From: Paenarthrobacter sp. PH39-S1
GTDB lineage: Bacteria > Actinomycetota > Actinomycetes > Actinomycetales > Micrococcaceae
Reading direction: 5' to 3'
Length of the DNA: 64,000 nt
Assembly: GCF_030063245.1 (NCBI RefSeq)
Contig: NZ_JASISR010000001.1
Location: 34,168-98,167 of the forward strand
The position numbers and the translations under genes were made by a program. The notes under the pieces were generated by a model. That model was not told the origin of the DNA and made no database searches. It saw nothing but the letters and a program-made list of their open reading frames with translations. Shown here piece by piece: positions 60,867 to 64,000 of this stretch; the stretch's first letter is position 1; each line of letters starts with the position of its first letter.

Positions 60867-63800
60867 GTGCATGATGACCGTCTGCTGACCGAGGCCCGGC
60901 TGAACCGCTTTGTCGCCGATCGCCTGCTACCGGCGGTTTACGCCCGTGCCCTGCCGCTGACCGTCACCGGCTGGAATGTACCCGATGAGCCCGTGTCCTT
61001 TGCCGAAGCGGTGGATCAGGACTATGTTCCCGTCGTCGGCGGGGAGCCGTGGGGTGCTCCATGGTCCACCAAATGGCTCCGCATCAGCGGAACCGTGCCA
61101 GCGGGCTGGGGCGGGGAAGGCCGGACCCTGGAAGCCGTCGTCGATCTGGGTTTCACCATCGAAATTCCGGGCTTCCAATGCGAAGGAATTGCCTGGCGCC
61201 TGGACGGGACCATCGCCAAGGCCATCTCGCCGCGTAATCAGCACGTCTCGGTGGATCTGCTTGGCTCCGGGGATGGTATCGAGTTTCTGGTGGAGGCCGC
61301 TGCCAACCCGGATGTGGCCCGGGGCTTCGTCTTTGCTCCTACGCCGCTGGGTGACAAGGCCACAGCGGGCGCGCTGCCGCAGTACCGGCTGGGCCCGATT
61401 GTGCTGGCCGAGCGGGACCTGCAGGTCTGGGAACTGTGCCAGGACGTCGGCTCGCTGAACGGGCTGATGCACGTTTTGCCGGTGGATCTGCCCCGCCGGT
61501 CCGAGATTCTCCGGGCGTTGGAAACGATGATGGACGTGATGGATCCGACCGACGTGTCCGGCACCGCAGTGGCCGGCCGGGCCGCGCTGGCCGAGGTGCT
61601 AAGCCGCCCCGCATACGCATCCGCGCATAACGTCGTCGCCACCGGGCATGCGCACATCGATTCGGCCTGGTTGTGGCCGGTGCGGGAGACCATCCGCAAA
61701 TGCGCCCGCACCTTCGCCAATGTACTGGCCCTCATGAACGACCACCCGGACTTTGTCTTCTCCTGTTCCTCGGCGCAGCAGCTGGCCTGGATAAAGGAGT
61801 TTTATCCGGATCTGTTCGTGCGGATCAAGGCCAAGGTCGCCACCGGCCAATTTGTGCCGGTCGGAGGTATGTGGGTCGAAGCCGATACCAACATGCCCGG
61901 TGGCGAGGCGATGGCCCGGCAATTCGTGGAGGGGAAGAGTTTTTTTCGGCGTGAATTCGGCGTCGAGTGCAGGGAAACCTGGCTGCCGGATTCCTTTGGC
62001 TACTCCGGCGCATTGCCGCAGATTGCCCGGGCCGCCGGCATGGAATGGTTCCTCACGCAGAAGATTTCGTGGAATCAGGTCAACAGGATGCCGCACCATA
62101 CGTTTCTCTGGGAGGGGATCGACGGTAGCCGGATCTTCACGCACTTCCCGCCGGTTGACACCTACAGCTCGGAGCTCAGCGCGGCCGAATTGGCCCACGC
62201 CCAGCGCAACTACCGGGAACATGGCCGTGGCACGCTCTCCTTGGTGCCCTTCGGCTACGGCGACGGCGGCGGTGGGCCGACCCGGGAAATGATCGCCGCT
62301 GCCTACCGCGCCGCCGACTTGGAAGGATCCCCCACGGTATCCATCGGATCGCCGGCCCAGTTCTTCGCGCAGGCCGCAGCGGAGTATCCGGATCCGCCGG
62401 TCTGGCTGGGGGAAATGTACCTGGAACTGCACCGCGGAACGTACACCAGCCAGGCCAACACCAAGCTGGGTAACCGCCGCAGCGAACACCTGCTCCGCGA
62501 GGCGGAGCTGTGGGCGGCGACTGCCGCCGTCCGACTTGGAATGGAGTACCCGGCCGGACAGCTCAAGCGCCTCTGGCAGCTGGTGCTGTTGCAGCAGTTT
62601 CACGACATCCTGCCCGGCAGCTCCATCGCCTGGGTGCACCGGGATGCGGAGCGCAATTACGACGCGATCGCCGGTGAACTGTACCCGCTGATCCGGGAAA
62701 CGGTGCAGGCCCTGGCCGGAGCCGGCGACGAACCGCTTCTGGTCAACGCCGCCCCGCATGAGCGCGCCGGCGTCCCTGCCCTGGGCATTGGACCAATGGT
62801 ACTGCCGGATGAACCGGTGCGGATCACCGAAGCGGACGGCGGCTATGTGCTGGCTAATGGCATCATCCGCGCGGCCGTCGACGCCAATGGCCTGCTGACG
62901 TCGCTGCTGGATTATGCCACCGGCCGGGAGGCGATTGCGCCCGGAAGCTTCGGCAACCACCTGGAGCTGCATCGGGATACGCCCAATGCCTGGGACGCCT
63001 GGGACATCGACGAGTTCTACCGGCACAACGTCACCAGCTGCGCCGCGGCGAGGTCGGTGACGCTGGAGCGGATGGGGCGGGAGCCCGTCGTCGTGATCGA
63101 AAGGCTCGTGGGCAGTTCCCCGGTGACCCAGCGCATCCGGCTGGCCGCCGGCTCGCCGTCGCTCTCGATCCAGACGCTGGTGGACTGGCAGGAAAGTGAG
63201 AAGCTGCTCAAGCTCGGGTTTCCCTTCGACGTACGCGCCGACCGTTCCGCGGCGGAGACGCAGTTCGGCCACGTTTACCGGCCCACTCACACCAACACGT
63301 CGTGGGAAGCGGCGAAGTTCGAGATCTGCGCGCACCGCTGGATCCATGTGGCGGAGCCGGGCTACGGGGTGGCGGTGAGCAACAGCAACAGCTACGGCCA
63401 TGACGTGACCCGCGCGGTCCGCTCTTCCGACCAGGGCACGACGACGACGGTGCGGCTTTCGCTGCTGCGCGCCCCCAGGAGCCCGGATCCCTTTACCGAT
63501 CAGGGACCGCACGGGTTCTGGGTCACCGTCCGGCCCGGTGCCGCTATTGCGGACGCGGTGGAGGAGGGCTACCGGACAAATTTGGAAGCGTTGCACGTCC
63601 GTGGGGCCGCGCCGGTGCAGCCGCTGTTCACGGTGTACAACCGGGCCCTGGTGATCGAGGCGGTGAAATTGGCCGAGGACGGGTCCGGGGACGTCGTCGT
63701 CCGGCTTTACGAGTCCCTCGGGCAACGCAGCACCGGGCTGGTCACCGCTCACTTCCCGGTCCGGAGCGTGGAGGTGACGGACCTGCTCGAGGAAGCGGTG

Positions 63801-63890
63801 GCGGCTCCGGCGGGCGTCGTGCCGGGCCCGGGCGGTGCCGAGCTGACGCTGCGCCCGTTCCAGCTGGTCACCCTCCGCTTCCGCCGCTGA
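60867..63890 (+). CDS. Glycoside hydrolase family 38 alpha-mannosidase
   Basis: This 1007-residue cytoplasmic enzyme has GHAHIDSAWLWPVRET (zinc His and Asp), the nucleophile segment ETWLPDSFGYSGALPQI and FGYGDGGGGPT, all typical of bacterial GH38. It is followed by the GH38 middle domain (LGNRRSEHLLREAELWAA) and the C-terminal beta-domain. GTG 60867 was chosen because GAGGAG lies 6 bases upstream and the family usually begins near HDDRLLTEARLNRF; a TTG at 60789 would add 26 residues. It probably trims mannosyl units of imported or recycled glycans. No transporter is adjacent. Confidence 0.95.
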   Translation: MHDDRLLTEARLNRFVADRLLPAVYARALPLTVTGWNVPDEPVSFAEAVDQDYVPVVGGEPWGAPWSTKWLRISGTVPAGWGGEGRTLEAVVDLGFTIEIPGFQCEGIAWRLDGTIAKAISPRNQHVSVDLLGSGDGIEFLVEAAANPDVARGFVFAPTPLGDKATAGALPQYRLGPIVLAERDLQVWELCQDVGSLNGLMHVLPVDLPRRSEILRALETMMDVMDPTDVSGTAVAGRAALAEVLSRPAYASAHNVVATGHAHIDSAWLWPVRETIRKCARTFANVLALMNDHPDFVFSCSSAQQLAWIKEFYPDLFVRIKAKVATGQFVPVGGMWVEADTNMPGGEAMARQFVEGKSFFRREFGVECRETWLPDSFGYSGALPQIARAAGMEWFLTQKISWNQVNRMPHHTFLWEGIDGSRIFTHFPPVDTYSSELSAAELAHAQRNYREHGRGTLSLVPFGYGDGGGGPTREMIAAAYRAADLEGSPTVSIGSPAQFFAQAAAEYPDPPVWLGEMYLELHRGTYTSQANTKLGNRRSEHLLREAELWAATAAVRLGMEYPAGQLKRLWQLVLLQQFHDILPGSSIAWVHRDAERNYDAIAGELYPLIRETVQALAGAGDEPLLVNAAPHERAGVPALGIGPMVLPDEPVRITEADGGYVLANGIIRAAVDANGLLTSLLDYATGREAIAPGSFGNHLELHRDTPNAWDAWDIDEFYRHNVTSCAAARSVTLERMGREPVVVIERLVGSSPVTQRIRLAAGSPSLSIQTLVDWQESEKLLKLGFPFDVRADRSAAETQFGHVYRPTHTNTSWEAAKFEICAHRWIHVAEPGYGVAVSNSNSYGHDVTRAVRSSDQGTTTTVRLSLLRAPRSPDPFTDQGPHGFWVTVRPGAAIADAVEEGYRTNLEALHVRGAAPVQPLFTVYNRALVIEAVKLAEDGSGDVVVRLYESLGQRSTGLVTAHFPVRSVEVTDLLEEAVAAPAGVVPGPGGAELTLRPFQLVTLRFRR

Positions 63891-63925
63891 CCAATCCTCC
63901 GCCGCCAACTCTCCGCACCCGTCCC

Positions 63926-63985
63926 AACTGAGTCGCACTTATGGCCCTCAAAACCCGGTTTGGGTGCCATAAGTTGGACTCAGTT
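63926..63985. terminator. Long imperfect palindrome after the alpha-mannosidase gene
   Basis: Outer arms AACTGAGTC (63926-63934) and GACTCAGTT (63977-63985) and inner arms ACTTATGGC (63937-63945) and GCCATAAGT (63966-63974) pair, with a 2-base mismatch between them. It lies 36 bases after the stop and could end transcription, but its size and two-part form suggest a dispersed palindromic element. Confidence 0.7.
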
Positions 63986-64000
63986 TGGAAGGCTAGAATT

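Noticed and set aside
61599..63938. 779-codon minus-strand frame opposite the GH38 gene
   Set aside because: It is a shadow frame; the plus strand shows all GH38 motifs and a start with a good ribosome binding site.

Overview
The window comes from a high-GC actinobacterium, most likely Arthrobacter or a close Micrococcaceae relative. The evidence is GC-rich codon use with frequent GTG/TTG starts, an IdeR-type regulator, a mycobacterial-type SerC, an XPB-like helicase pair, a cold-shock protein next to a DUF3027 gene, and a PL8 lyase whose catalytic residues match those of Arthrobacter chondroitin AC lyase. I recognised no rRNA, tRNA, CRISPR array, insertion sequence or replication origin.

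Region 1 (1-19007) is a copper and envelope block. It opens with a truncated multicopper oxidase lipoprotein gene and its own lgt. A convergent minus-strand pair follows: an MprF-like aminoacyl-lipid synthetase and a membrane-anchored esterase. The most unusual part is a continuous minus-strand series, csoR-copZ-copA-nuoA-(NuoB/NuoD-like)-nuoH-nuoJ-nuoK-nuoL-nuoM-nuoN. It is headed by a promoter with a CsoR-type operator between its -35 and -10 boxes. This places the membrane arm of complex I, with no NADH or Fe-S modules and with a degenerate B/D-like fusion, in what looks like a copper-inducible operon.

Region 2 (19089-20721) has a GNAT acetyltransferase preceded by a possible leader peptide, and a small VOC protein. 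Region 3 (20866-43542) is a catabolic island for a sulfated polysaccharide. It contains a Tat-exported PL8 lyase, four cytoplasmic Cys-type sulfatases, the formylglycine-generating enzyme that activates them, a carbohydrate ABC importer with a GntR/LacI regulator, a Gfo/Idh oxidoreductase, a DUF2264 protein, a sulfonate/sulfate-ester type ABC importer facing a ROK regulator, and a TIM-barrel isomerase. The simplest model is extracellular lyase cleavage, import of sulfated fragments, then intracellular desulfation and sugar catabolism.

Region 4 (43592-56724) looks like chromosomal backbone: a methyltransferase, an XPB-type helicase with its partner, cold-shock protein, DUF3027, serC, ideR, three exported cell-wall peptidases (two behind c-di-AMP riboswitches) and an HNH protein. 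Region 5 (56755-63890) holds a VOC protein, molybdenum cofactor genes (mobA, a DUF6457 gene, moeA, fdhD) and a GH38 alpha-mannosidase. Large palindromes of a kind that may be dispersed in the genome lie at 50408-50453 and 63926-63985.
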